Source: Klebsiella pneumoniae
Lineage (GTDB): Bacteria > Pseudomonadota > Gammaproteobacteria > Ga0077536
Length of the DNA: 36,198 nt
Direction: 5' to 3'
Assembly (NCBI GenBank): GCA_945861225.1
Contig: CAMATU010000016.1
Location: forward strand, 1-36,198
In this document: positions 1-8,145 of the stretch, in pieces
Numbering within the stretch: position 1 is the stretch's first letter
How the letters are laid out: each line of letters opens with the position of its first letter
Notes under the pieces: generated by a model
Database searches by the model: none
Told to the model about the DNA's origin: nothing
What the model saw: only the letters and a program-made list of their open reading frames with translations
Made by a program: the position numbers and the translations under genes

Positions 1-926
1 AAGCGCTCTGGATTGACGAGCGCTCGCCACAGCCATTCGCCACTGCCATTCCAAATCAGCAAGCCATCCGAGTCATGGACTTCGGGGCGAAAATCATCGA
101 CCCCACTGCGATCATTGGCACCAAAGAAAAACATGCTGGTGAGCGGCGCAATTCCGATCTGAGCGACTTTGCGGCGGGTATAAAGTGAGATCACCACATC
201 GATGATGGTGTCATCGCCAGGCCGAATCGTGAAGGTATAGGCGCCAGTCAGGCTCGGGCTGTTGAGCAGGGCGTGAATGACCAGGCTGTTGGCATCGACC
301 GGTTGCTCAAGATAGAACTCGGAAAATACGGGGAACTCCTCGCCGACATCAGAGGCAGTGCCAATCGCGAGACCGCGCGCCGATAAGCCATAATGCATGT
401 GGCGTCCGAGCGCCCGGAAATAACTTGCGCCTAGAAACGCAATGAGTTCGTCCACCACCTCCGGATAATTCAACCGATGATGAATCCGAAATCCCGCAAA
501 GCCGAGGTTGTCCTCCAAGCGCGCGGCGTTGAACGCATTCGCACCGTAATCAAACAAGGCGGGGTTAAAGCGCAGTTCGCGCGCGGCGTCGTTGGCAACC
601 TGGAACACGCGTACGGGCGTTTTGTAGTAGAAACCGGGATGGAAGAACTGCGCACTGAACTCGCGCTCAGCCCACAGCGCTTCCGCTGGCCGGAAGCGGA
701 TATCGCGATATTGATCGTAAGTAAGTTCATTGAGCACCGCGGGCAACGAGTCGCGCGACGCTTGATAGGGATGCAGAGAGAGTTGCCGGGCGCGTTTGCG
801 CAATAAGTCCACCGAAAATGGCCGCGCATCCGCCAGCAGCGGTGCGGCGTAGCCCAAGCGGGCGGGGGCGAAGGTGGCGAGCATGCAGGTGCTGAGCAAG
901 TTGAGGGTGAATTTACGTCGGTTCAT
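1..926 (-). CDS. opgD: Periplasmic glucan biosynthesis protein, MdoG/OpgD family (partial, C-terminus off the left edge)
   Basis: The reverse strand is open from an ATG at 926 to the window edge (308 codons), so the C-terminal part is missing; E. coli OpgG and OpgD are 511 and 551 residues. The start MNRRKFTLNLL followed by a hydrophobic stretch and ALA-type cleavage region looks like a Tat signal, as in E. coli OpgD; OpgG uses Sec. Family blocks visible in order include YFRALGRHMHYGLSARGLAI, EEFPVFSEFYLEQP, SLTGAYTF, GIAPLTSMFFFG and FRPEVHDSDGL. Family members act in the periplasm on the backbone of osmoregulated periplasmic glucans. No opgH is in view. The Tat-like signal is the reason for preferring opgD over opgG; the family call is secure, the paralogue less so. 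Confidence 0.9.
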   Translation of the reverse strand, partial: MNRRKFTLNLLSTCMLATFAPARLGYAAPLLADARPFSVDLLRKRARQLSLHPYQASRDSLPAVLNELTYDQYRDIRFRPAEALWAEREFSAQFFHPGFYYKTPVRVFQVANDAARELRFNPALFDYGANAFNAARLEDNLGFAGFRIHHRLNYPEVVDELIAFLGASYFRALGRHMHYGLSARGLAIGTASDVGEEFPVFSEFYLEQPVDANSLVIHALLNSPSLTGAYTFTIRPGDDTIIDVVISLYTRRKVAQIGIAPLTSMFFFGANDRSGVDDFRPEVHDSDGLLIWNGSGEWLWRALVNPER

Positions 927-1141
927 GGGGGCTCAGTGAGTGATGTCGCGTGATGCGTGACAGTGATTTTTTGCTTGATTGTCGCAGCGCAGCGTAACAG
1001 AAAGTTCATTCTGCGGTGAACTCTGTTTTCTGCTGCTGGGCTTCGAAAGAGGTGTGATCGATACCCTCCAGCTGGTCCATTGCGGTGAGAGTTCTAAGTG
1101 CCAACATAATCGCCGATCCTTAAGCGAACTTGGTCAGCGCG

Positions 1142-1381
1142 CGCGCAGTCTCCCGCAAGCAGTTCACGCGGCGGGCTGCATTGCTGGCGCGGCCCTTCAC
1201 CGGGGGCTGGTTGCTGGCCGCCGCGGGGATTCTGGTCGCCTTGACCGGGATTTTCGTCTTTGTCTATCGTGATGTGGAATACGCACACGAACTGTGGTGG
1301 CAATAGGTGGCACGATGATGCGCGCCCATTCACGCGCCTCGGCTTCGTCGATCGTTCATCTGGGCAATGCTCGCCGGAGGA
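1142..1381 (+). pseudogene. Remnant of a lysylphosphatidylglycerol synthase/flippase (MprF-like) gene
   Basis: Between opgD and the transpeptidase, a plus-strand frame from 1142 reads a basic stretch (RKQFTRRAALLARP), one transmembrane segment (GWLLAAAGILVALTGIFVFV) and then YRDVEYAHELWWQ, followed by TAG at 1304-1306. The Tyr-x-x-Val-Glu-Tyr-x-x-Glu-Leu-Trp-Trp-Gln block is, from memory, typical of the segment joining the flippase and the synthase domains of proteobacterial MprF. A shifted frame from 1308 continues WHDDARPFTR, which resembles the expected FHGDAPRFLR. Thus the piece carries both a stop and a frameshift. Nothing else of an MprF gene is visible nearby. The rest of 927-1141 holds only a 33-codon reverse ORF (1006-1107) without a ribosome-binding site. 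The identity rests on one short block. Confidence 0.5.
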
Positions 1382-3106
1382 TTAAGGATCACTGGCGGCA
1401 ACCTTTCCCGAATTTTTAAACCGGATGGCTGTGCGTGCCACGAAATCGTCCGGCGCGCTGAATTCAAACGGTGCGTCCAACGCCGCACGCACGGCAGCGT
1501 CGCGGGCGTAAATATCGTCGTGAAATTGCATGTCGCCCGTGTCGTCTGGAAATGCGGTGAGATAGAGCAGCATGATCGTGAGCGGCTTCAGCAACGTGAT
1601 CCGTTGCGGTGTGCCAGTCGCCGCCGCCGCCGCGAGCGCGATTGGTGTCCAGCGCGGATTATCGCGCAGCAAAATTTCGACGAGTTCGAACGGCCGCTCA
1701 AGCCGAATGCAACCTGAACTGAAACTGCGCGCCGGGGCTGCAAATAATTCGCGCGCCGGCGTGTCGTGTAAGTACACCGCATACGGATTTGGAAAGATGA
1801 ATTTAACTCGGCCCAGGGCATTGTCGTCGCCGGGCGGTTGGCGCAGCACGTACGGAAAGTTATGCGCAGGCAGGTGCGACCAGTTGAGGTTGGTTGGATC
1901 GAGGATCCTTCCGTCGCGGTCCAGCACCTGGAGTTTTTTGTGCGCCAGATAGCCCAGGTTGTGACGCATCGCTGGCAGGATATCCTCGGCCAGAATCGTG
2001 GGCGGCACCGTCCACGTGGGATTGAGTTCCAGGTAAGTGATCTGCGATTTGAAGATCGGGGTTTGTCGATAAGGGCGCCCGACGACGACTCTTGCCTGCC
2101 AGCGGATCTGGCCATCCTGCACATAAGCCGCATAGAACGCGGCAATATTGACCGCGACGAACTCATCACTCAGGTCGTGAAAAATCCAGCGTACACGCTC
2201 GAGGTTCACGCGCAGGGTGTCAATGCGGGCAGCGCGCGAAACATTCAGTGCGTTAAGCGTCGCGTTGCCCACCGCGCCATCGATGGCCAACCCGTGCCGC
2301 GCCTGGAAGACTTGGACTGCGGCGACCAGTGCGTCGTCGTAGCGCAGCGCTTCGACCACCGGCGTTGCGCGCAAATCGCCGCCCGCGAGCAGTCGTGCCC
2401 GCAGTTCAGCGATGCGCGGATCGTGTTGTCCGGGTTTGAGCGTGGGCCCGGCGCTGAGGGTAGGCCAGGGCGCCGTCTCCGCTAAGCGATACACCGCGAG
2501 CGCAGTGCGGAGCCCGCCGTAGTACGGCCCAGACGGGCGCAACGCGGCGAGCGCCACGGCCAAATCGCCATTAGTGATGACTTTGGTGAGCCACGCCACC
2601 GGATCTGTCGCGCCGAGCGCGCGCGCATAGTTCCAATGCGGATCGAGTGCGCGTGGATTCGCCTTGCCGAAGCGCAGGCTGTAGGCGAGCCGGGTCAGAC
2701 TTTCAGTGAGCAGGATCTCCTGCGCGGCGCGCGCGACCGGCGGCGATGTTGCAGAGATCGTGAGCGTGGGTTGCGGATAATCCCTGGCCTGAAGTCCATC
2801 TTCCACACTGCTGAGCGCCGCCGCATTCAAGGCGAGTCGGGTCGGTTCCGACCACAGCGGCAGATAGTTGCGCGCCGCATAGACCCGACGAATAAGGCGC
2901 AGCGCGCGAATATCGATTTCCGCGATGCGCAGAGGATCAAATTGGGTGAGCAGTCTTCGCAGGTGCGATTGCGTTTCGGTGAGCGTATCCGCGTGCGCCA
3001 CGCTCACCAGCAGTAGCAGCCAGCCACATGCCAGTCCGTATGTCCGGCCAGGCGACCGGCGCGTCCACACGAATCGCCGTCGAAGGTAAGAGCGTGGTAG
3101 ATTCAT
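1382..3106 (-). CDS. ldtD: L,D-transpeptidase, YcbB/LdtD type
   Basis: Predicted to form 3-3 (mDAP-mDAP) cross-links in peptidoglycan in the periplasm. From the ATG at 3106 the protein has 574 residues (E. coli LdtD 615). It starts with a basic N-terminus and a hydrophobic core ending SVAHA, a Sec signal. The middle has a peptidoglycan-binding type 1 repeat (DPRIAELRARLL ... AVQVFQARHGLAIDGAVG). The YkuD catalytic domain has H447 in YLHDTP and the nucleophile C466 in SFSSGCIRLE; the SGC core with a downstream Arg fits the family. An upstream ATG at 3166 would add 20 residues before the signal and lies inside the divergent gene, so 3106 is preferred. It is divergent from a MepK-like hydrolase gene, whose family cleaves the cross-links this one makes. 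Confidence 0.92.
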   Translation of the reverse strand: MNLPRSYLRRRFVWTRRSPGRTYGLACGWLLLLVSVAHADTLTETQSHLRRLLTQFDPLRIAEIDIRALRLIRRVYAARNYLPLWSEPTRLALNAAALSSVEDGLQARDYPQPTLTISATSPPVARAAQEILLTESLTRLAYSLRFGKANPRALDPHWNYARALGATDPVAWLTKVITNGDLAVALAALRPSGPYYGGLRTALAVYRLAETAPWPTLSAGPTLKPGQHDPRIAELRARLLAGGDLRATPVVEALRYDDALVAAVQVFQARHGLAIDGAVGNATLNALNVSRAARIDTLRVNLERVRWIFHDLSDEFVAVNIAAFYAAYVQDGQIRWQARVVVGRPYRQTPIFKSQITYLELNPTWTVPPTILAEDILPAMRHNLGYLAHKKLQVLDRDGRILDPTNLNWSHLPAHNFPYVLRQPPGDDNALGRVKFIFPNPYAVYLHDTPARELFAAPARSFSSGCIRLERPFELVEILLRDNPRWTPIALAAAAATGTPQRITLLKPLTIMLLYLTAFPDDTGDMQFHDDIYARDAAVRAALDAPFEFSAPDDFVARTAIRFKNSGKVAASDP

Positions 3107-3157
3107 CCGGTCGCCACTTATACTCCGATTTCTTCTCCCAGCTGCGAGTAGCGTTCT

Positions 3158-3694
3158 ATGCCCCATTATTCACAATACACTCGCCGGACCTTTCTAGGCG
3201 TGAGCGCCGCCGCCGGCGTGTTGCTGGTAACTCCCGTGTGGGCGGCAAGCAGCCCGCGCACGTTATCGTTCGCGCACACCCACACGGGTGAAGCGCTGAC
3301 CGTGACTTACTGGCGTGACGGGCACTATGTGGCGGAAGCGCTGGCTGCGGTGAATCATGTACTGCGCGATTTCCGCACGGGGGATCTTCACCTCATCGAT
3401 CCCGCACTGCTGGATTATCTGCACGACGTGCAATGCACGTTGGGCTGCGATGCGCCCTTTGGCGTCATTTCGGGCTATCGCAGTCCGGCCACTAACGAGA
3501 TGCTGCAACACTCAAGCAGCGGGGTTGCCACTGCCAGTCTGCATCTCGCAGGGCGTGCGATTGATGTGCGCATTCCCGGCATTAAGACGGCCAGGCTGCG
3601 CGAAATGGCCGCGGCACTTCGGCGCGGCGGTGTCGGCTACTATCCCGCGTCAGACTTTGTGCATCTCGATACCGGGCGTTATCGTCAATGGTAG
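3158..3694 (+). CDS. mepK: DUF882/YcbK family murein endopeptidase (MepK-like, peptidase M15 fold)
   Basis: A 178-residue exported protein. The N-terminus TRRTFLGVSAAAGVLLVTP is a twin-arginine signal, ending near VWAA. The catalytic part shows the M15/DUF882 pattern: ISGYRSPATNEML, then SLHLAGRAIDV (zinc ligands H129 and D136), and near the C-terminus FVHLDTG (third ligand H169). In E. coli, MepK (YcbK) cuts 3-3 and 4-3 cross-links and its gene lies beside ldtD (ycbB); here the two are neighbours too but divergent, with starts 51 bases apart. The ribosome-binding site is weak. Function is assigned by family and neighbourhood. Confidence 0.9.
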   Translation: MPHYSQYTRRTFLGVSAAAGVLLVTPVWAASSPRTLSFAHTHTGEALTVTYWRDGHYVAEALAAVNHVLRDFRTGDLHLIDPALLDYLHDVQCTLGCDAPFGVISGYRSPATNEMLQHSSSGVATASLHLAGRAIDVRIPGIKTARLREMAAALRRGGVGYYPASDFVHLDTGRYRQW

Positions 3695-3792
3695 GCCAAT
3701 GGAATGGCAGGGCTGCGCTGAATCCCGCTCGAGAATCGCATATACCGTGCAAAGCCAGCGAGCAGGAGCACGGTCAGCGACGCCAGAAACAT
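3685..3792 (-). CDS. Possible small membrane peptide (35 codons)
   Basis: Behind yheU, on the same strand, an ATG at 3792 opens a 35-residue frame: MFLASLTVLLLAGFARYMRF and a short polar tail, stopping at 3685-3687. The first half is one hydrophobic segment followed by Arg residues, as in small single-pass proteins. It overlaps the last codons of the convergent mepK-like gene by ten bases. I do not recognise it; no ribosome-binding site stands out. It may be the end of a lost membrane-protein gene rather than a working one. Confidence 0.22.
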   Translation of the reverse strand: MFLASLTVLLLAGFARYMRFSSGIQRSPAIPLAYH

Positions 3793-3827
3793 AAATCGGA
3801 ATGCCGAATACTGCAATCCAAAGCTTA

Positions 3828-3847
3828 AGTCGCTCTTAAGAGCGACT
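3828..3847. repeat. Perfect 20-bp palindrome across the yheU stop codon
   Basis: The 20 bases read the same on both strands: AGTCGCTCTTAAGAGCGACT. The TAA stop of yheU lies at the dyad. As RNA it could fold into an eight-pair stem with a UUAA loop. There is no U-run after it, so it is not a standard terminator. It may act as an operator-like dyad or RNA end, or be chance. Confidence 0.5.
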
Positions 3848-4078
3848 GCCAATGTACAGGCAAACGATATCCACGGTGTTCGATTCCGGATCGAACATCA
3901 CTTCCGCTTCGCCGCGTTCCAGTTGATGTAGCACCTGTGCGACTTTCTCTTCCAAAGTGAACTCGTGCGTGCCGTAGTCGGTGCCCTCACGCAGCACGAA
4001 GCTTTCAACCACGCCACGCAAAGCGCGCGCAGAAAGCGTCGCGTAGGGAATTGAGACGGGGGGTTGCTCGATGGACAT
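3836..4078 (-). CDS. yheU: YheU family protein (UPF0270)
   Basis: Eighty residues from the ATG at 4078. The family core is plain: SIPYATLSARALRGVVESF, then VLREGTDYG, then FTLEEKVAQVLHQLERGEA and a C-terminal VDIVCLYIGSR. E. coli YheU is 72 residues and aligns along the whole length; its function is not known. A TTG at 4114, preceded by GAGGCGGGG, would add twelve residues (LIRRRNALIALM) and cannot be excluded; the family usually starts close to the SIPY block, which favours 4078. The gene ends in a perfect palindrome. Confidence 0.88.
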   Translation of the reverse strand: MSIEQPPVSIPYATLSARALRGVVESFVLREGTDYGTHEFTLEEKVAQVLHQLERGEAEVMFDPESNTVDIVCLYIGSRS

Positions 4079-4127
4079 GAGAGCGATTAGCGCATTGCGC
4101 CTGCGAATGAGCAAGCCCCGCCTCAGA

Positions 4128-4310
4128 TCAAGCGACGGCGCGCGCTTCGAGTTCTGCGCACTTGGTCGCGCAGGATTCAGCGCCGAGATTCGCGCTGCTC
4201 GGCTTCAGCATCTGCACCGCACGACTGAGGCGCTCACCGTCCAGCGCGGCGGCAGCCGCTGCGATTTCAGTCATGAGCCCACGCGAGCTTTGCAGATAAT
4301 AGCCGGCCAG
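4128..4310 (-). pseudogene. Fossil of a histidine-phosphotransfer (Hpt) domain
   Basis: The frame ending at 4128 reads MTEIAAAAAALDGERLSRAV (from ATG 4274) and then QMLKPSSANLGAESC and CAELEARAVA. This matches the core of Hpt domains, where the usual block is A-H-x-L-K-G-S-S-A-N-L-G-A. Here the phospho-accepting His is Gln (CAG) and the Gly after Lys is Pro, so phosphotransfer is not possible. The frame has no convincing start of its own; upstream it runs into the 3' end of the SMP-30 gene. I read it as the C-terminal stub of a hybrid sensor kinase or Hpt protein. The match rests on about 40 residues. Confidence 0.5.
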
Positions 4311-4317
4311 GGGCTCC

Positions 4318-5193
4318 TCATGGGTGTGCCGTGCCCTTGGCGAAGGGAATCTCAGCAGTCCATACATTGGCGCGTACCCGTTTCGCCATCATCTCTTCAA
4401 AAATATTTTTGCCAGCGAGCGCCTCGATGGCGGTGATGAACATTTGGCGACCGTCCTTACCACCTATGGTGCAAGCAATCGGCTCACCGCCTGGAATGAC
4501 CACGGCATGGGTGGTGGCGCCGCCCTGCGCCACGCGCACCACGCGATCAGAATCGAGCAGGCACGCCCAGCACCCCTCGTCGCCATCCATGGTCATGCCA
4601 TCAATGCGGCTCACGCCGGTGAAATTCGCGAAGGGCCTGCCCTCGCCGAGGGTGCCGGCGTTTAAAATGTCGTAGACCTTGATCGAGGAAGTCATGGTCT
4701 CAGCCAGATACAGGCGCTTGCCATCGGGTGAGATGACCACGCCGTTGGCGAAGGCCAGGGGTTCTTTGGCGACGGTCGCGCGACGATCAGGCGCGACGTA
4801 AATCAAGCGACCGGGCGCGGGCTTTTCACCATGGAGTACGCGCGCGCCGACATCATCCACATAGTAGCCACCGCGACCATCATCGACGATGTCGCCGAGA
4901 TAGCCCGTGGCGAGCGCGGACAGATCGCAGTATTCAGTGACCTTGCCCGCAGAGAGCAGCAGGAGTTTGCAATCGAACATTGAATTGATCAGCAGGTCAC
5001 CGTTCGCCAACGCGATCAGCCCGTTCGGTTGATTCTCAACTGTGAGCAAGGTGGTGACCGTGCCTGTTTCCGGATCCACGCGCACCACTCGCTGACCGAG
5101 CATGTCCGACAGCACTATCGCGCTCCCAGTCCAGCGAATGCCTTCGCCGAAGAGCAGGCCAGTGGCCAATTTACGGGCGATGATTTCTTGCAT
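4318..5193 (-). CDS. SMP-30/gluconolactonase/LRE family lactonase
   Basis: A 291-residue beta-propeller hydrolase, probably opening a sugar-like or ring-cleavage lactone. The ATG at 5193 has AAGGA seven bases upstream; an earlier start would run into the preceding gene. Metal-site blocks of the family are present: the early Glu in LLFGEGIRWTG, the Asn in FANGVVISPDG and the Asp in SRIDGMTMD. There is no signal peptide, so it is cytosolic. It follows the FAD monooxygenase stop by ten bases, and its ribosome-binding site overlaps that stop, so the two form an operon. Lactonases of this kind are often found in catabolic operons; the real substrate is unknown. Confidence 0.85.
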   Translation of the reverse strand: MQEIIARKLATGLLFGEGIRWTGSAIVLSDMLGQRVVRVDPETGTVTTLLTVENQPNGLIALANGDLLINSMFDCKLLLLSAGKVTEYCDLSALATGYLGDIVDDGRGGYYVDDVGARVLHGEKPAPGRLIYVAPDRRATVAKEPLAFANGVVISPDGKRLYLAETMTSSIKVYDILNAGTLGEGRPFANFTGVSRIDGMTMDGDEGCWACLLDSDRVVRVAQGGATTHAVVIPGGEPIACTIGGKDGRQMFITAIEALAGKNIFEEMMAKRVRANVWTAEIPFAKGTAHP

Positions 5194-5203
5194 GATGCGG
5201 TCC

Positions 5204-6862
5204 TTAATTTGTGTGATGGGCAAATGCAGTGACGGTGTTGACCACGGCCAAAGCATCCTCGGGTGCCGTCATCGCGCGCCACGCGATGTGCTGGTCGGGT
5301 CGAATCAACACCAGTGGATAGCCTTGATATTTTTCGTGCGCGACAGGTTCGTCCAGGTTCAGGACTTTAAGTGGAACGCCGCGCGTGGCGAACGCCGCAC
5401 TGAGAGAATCTGCAGCCGGGGCCTGCGCGCCGATCCGCAGCAAGGTGAAACCTGGTCCAAAGTCATCAAAGAGTGCTCGCCCAGGCGCACGCCAGAAATG
5501 CGGTGCCCGCACGCCCGGACAGGAGGACTCCGCATAATGATTGATCGCAAAGGGCGGTAAGGTTGCGCCGTCATAACAGATAATTGGTGACTCGAGATAA
5601 GCCACCCCGAGCTGCATGCCGATGCTGTCGAACTCAGCGAGATTGTGCTGGGTGATCAGGGCCCCGATCTCCGCGCGACGCGCGTCGGCCGCCGGTCCGT
5701 CAGCTTCGATTAAAGGGTCTTGCACGGGGATTCGATAAAGGTCTTCGAAGATTTTCGCCGCCGAGCCCGCCACCAATTGTCCGATCGAGCGCCGTTCTGC
5801 TTCGTAACTGTCGAGCAGCGAGGACGATCCCCAACCGCCCAACGTGGCCCACAGCTTCCAGGCTAAATTCACGGCATCTTCGATGCCCGCGTTCATGCCA
5901 AAGCCACCCATCGGGATCCACACATGGGCCGAGTCACCGCAGAGAAACACGCGGCCGCTACGATAGCGCTCGGCTACCAACGCGCGCGCAATCCAACGTT
6001 CCTGACCCAGCACCTCGTAGGCGATATCCGCGCCGAAAGCGTGTTTGATTGCGGGCCGGTGATCGTGTGCGTCAAGATCGCCATCCGGGCCCAGGACCGA
6101 ATGGTGTAACCAGAGATCCTTGCCATCGATCGCGATGATATGGCTCTCGCCATCCGCGTTATAAATGCGATGCATCCAGGCCGGTTGGTGCGGCCAGCGC
6201 CGGTTGAGGTCCGGCGTGCGGAGATAGGTGGTACAGAATTTTGAAATACACTCGCGACCTTCGAAGTTGACCTCGAGCGCGCGCCGCACGCGGCTATGCG
6301 CGCCCTCACAAGATACCAGGTAGCGGCAGCGGATGCGGTGCTCAACGCCGCTCGCACATTCCTCCACCAGGCACTCGACAAACCCAGCGTCCTGCGTGAA
6401 GGACAGAAAGCGCCAGCCTTCGCGATAATCACAATGCGGAAATTGCCGGAGATGCGCGCGCACCACCGGCTCCATCGCGAGCTGGGAGACCCGATGCTGT
6501 GGCTCGGGTGTCGGCCAGTACGCGTCGATTGCAGCTGTGTCCGGGCGCTGCGTCAGCACGTCGCCGGAGGAGCGCAAGCGATAACGAGTGAACTCCTTGC
6601 CGACCCAGCGCGTGGCATACACCACATCGGTAGGTCGGTCGAGCGGCAGTCCCACCTTGCGGATGGTATCGGCACACCCGAGGCGGCGAAAATGTTCCAT
6701 CGAGCGCGCATTGGTCGTATTGCACTTCGGGTTAGGTGGCATCGCGAGTCGTTCTTCGAGCACGATAGACGCGATGCCACGCGCCGCGAGATCGAGCGCC
6801 AGGGTGGTCCCGACCGGTCCGCCACCGGCGATCAGAACGGGAATTTCGAGGATGTCGGACAT
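5204..6862 (-). CDS. FAD-dependent aromatic-ring monooxygenase (PheA/TfdB, MhpA-like family)
   Basis: A 552-residue flavoprotein hydroxylase of group A type, expected to use NAD(P)H and O2 to add a hydroxyl to a phenolic ring. The dinucleotide fold opens with IAGGGPVG (13-18). The second FAD motif is RVFLCGDSAHVWIPMGGFGM with D310, followed by NAGIEDAVNLAWKL. The C-terminal thioredoxin-like tail typical of this family follows (VLIRPDQHIAWR near the end). It heads an operon with the SMP-30 lactonase, and a BphC-type dioxygenase is divergent upstream, which fits ring hydroxylation before extradiol cleavage. A second member of the family is at 30996-32759. The substrate cannot be read from sequence. 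Confidence 0.88.
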   Translation of the reverse strand: MSDILEIPVLIAGGGPVGTTLALDLAARGIASIVLEERLAMPPNPKCNTTNARSMEHFRRLGCADTIRKVGLPLDRPTDVVYATRWVGKEFTRYRLRSSGDVLTQRPDTAAIDAYWPTPEPQHRVSQLAMEPVVRAHLRQFPHCDYREGWRFLSFTQDAGFVECLVEECASGVEHRIRCRYLVSCEGAHSRVRRALEVNFEGRECISKFCTTYLRTPDLNRRWPHQPAWMHRIYNADGESHIIAIDGKDLWLHHSVLGPDGDLDAHDHRPAIKHAFGADIAYEVLGQERWIARALVAERYRSGRVFLCGDSAHVWIPMGGFGMNAGIEDAVNLAWKLWATLGGWGSSSLLDSYEAERRSIGQLVAGSAAKIFEDLYRIPVQDPLIEADGPAADARRAEIGALITQHNLAEFDSIGMQLGVAYLESPIICYDGATLPPFAINHYAESSCPGVRAPHFWRAPGRALFDDFGPGFTLLRIGAQAPAADSLSAAFATRGVPLKVLNLDEPVAHEKYQGYPLVLIRPDQHIAWRAMTAPEDALAVVNTVTAFAHHTN

Positions 6863-6962
6863 GCTTGGGATTCTCTATCGCAGTAACTTCAAACGAGACT
6901 AGGGAGGTGGCCTTGTTATAGCAAGATTTAAGCGAAGCGAGGGGTGAATAGCGAGGAGTGAA

Positions 6963-7150
6963 TAGGGCGGAAAAGCGCAGCGCCTTCCGCCGCAGGCCGA
7001 TGTTTGATTCCGTCATCCCGGGCGAAGACCCGGGATCCCTGGGCGCTCGATGGAGAGGATGGATCCCGGATAAATGCTGCGCACTTTCCGGGATGACGGG
7101 GTTTGAGAGGTGACCATGTGCGGCGGAAGGCGCTGCGCTTTTCCGCCCTA
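6963..7150. repeat. Composite nested palindromic intergenic element
   Basis: The outer arms 6963-6994 and 7119-7150 are exact 32-base inverted copies; each begins or ends with TAGGGCGGAAAAGCG or its complement. Between them lies a second, unrelated inverted element, 7011-7038 and 7061-7099, with arms starting CGTCATCCCGGG and ending CCGGGATGACG. The first type recurs at 9805-9918 and (one arm) 26224-26251; the second recurs at 16026-16130. Such dispersed REP-like elements are common in gammaproteobacterial intergenic DNA. It fills most of the 357-base gap between the divergent monooxygenase and dioxygenase genes. Confidence 0.9.
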
Positions 7151-7219
7151 TGAATACGACGATACGCCGTGTAGTGTTCTCAAGGTGGTGGCCGTCAGGC
7201 AAGCAAAGGAAAATTTCAG

Positions 7220-8110
7220 ATGAGTACAGTCCTCCGGCTCGGTTATTGCGGATTCGAGGTCAGCGACCTCGCGGCATGGGAATCCTTCGGGCGCGATCTG
7301 GTGGGACTCCACATGGAGCGGCACAGCCCAGCGCTCCTGACGGCGCGAATGGACGCTCATACGCGGCGCCTCATTTTCACGCCTGGTGCGCGCGATGATC
7401 TGATCTATGCGGGCTGGGAAGTGGCAGACAGCCGCGCGCTGGAAACCTTGGCCGCGCGCTTAGCGGGCGCCGGGTATGCGGTCACGTGCGGTAGCACCGA
7501 GGCTGCGCGCCTACGCGGCGTGGATGAATTTATCAGCTTTGCCGATGCGGCCGGCAATCCTCTCGAACTCTTCTGCGCGCCGGCACTCGCACTGACACCG
7601 TGCAAGACCGGGCTCCACGGCAGCTTCGTGACTGGCGCCAAGGGGCTCGGTCATTACGTGGCAGGACATCCCGACCTCGCCGCCGCGCGGGCGCTGTACT
7701 GCGACATTCTCGGCTTGCGCGTGAGCGACTACATCTTTATTCCGAATCCCGATGGCAGTGCGCTGCGCGCGATGTTTCTACACGCCAACGCGCGTCATCA
7801 TTCGGTGGCCTTGGTGGAGACCGAGCTGCCGCAGAATATCGATCACTTCTTCCTGCAAATGCAGGAATTCGAAGATGTGGGTAGCGCCTACGATCGGTTT
7901 ATCGAGTCGCCGTACCCGCTTCGCAACTCGCTCGGGCAGCATCCTAACGACCACGCGATTTCCTTTTATGCCGCGACGCCAGCGCGCGTCTCGATCGAGA
8001 TCGGCTGGTCGAATTTTGATCTGGTCGAGGCCGGGTGGACGACCCGCACATTTGATCGCACCAGTGTATGGGGACATCGGTCGGGGAAGATTTCCAAATT
8101 GATGGGGTGA
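7220..8110 (+). CDS. Two-domain type I extradiol dioxygenase (BphC-like, VOC superfamily)
   Basis: A 296-residue Fe(II) enzyme expected to cleave a catechol-type ring next to the two hydroxyls, as 2,3-dihydroxybiphenyl 1,2-dioxygenase does. Two VOC modules are seen. The active-site set of BphC is intact by alignment from memory: metal ligands H145 (GLGHYV), H209 (NIDHFF) and E260 (SIEIGW); acid/base residues H194 (second His of RHHS), D244 and Y250 (SFYAATP). AAAGGA lies nine bases before the ATG. It is divergent from the FAD monooxygenase and convergent with the CoA ligase, 35 bases apart. It likely takes the product of a hydroxylase in the same block. Confidence 0.92.
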   Translation: MSTVLRLGYCGFEVSDLAAWESFGRDLVGLHMERHSPALLTARMDAHTRRLIFTPGARDDLIYAGWEVADSRALETLAARLAGAGYAVTCGSTEAARLRGVDEFISFADAAGNPLELFCAPALALTPCKTGLHGSFVTGAKGLGHYVAGHPDLAAARALYCDILGLRVSDYIFIPNPDGSALRAMFLHANARHHSVALVETELPQNIDHFFLQMQEFEDVGSAYDRFIESPYPLRNSLGQHPNDHAISFYAATPARVSIEIGWSNFDLVEAGWTTRTFDRTSVWGHRSGKISKLMG

Positions 8111-8145
8111 GTAACGCGAATCCCAACTGTCTATCGCAGCGCCAG

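Noticed and set aside
1838..2485. 215-codon plus-strand frame inside ldtD
   Set aside because: Antisense shadow of a recognised L,D-transpeptidase.
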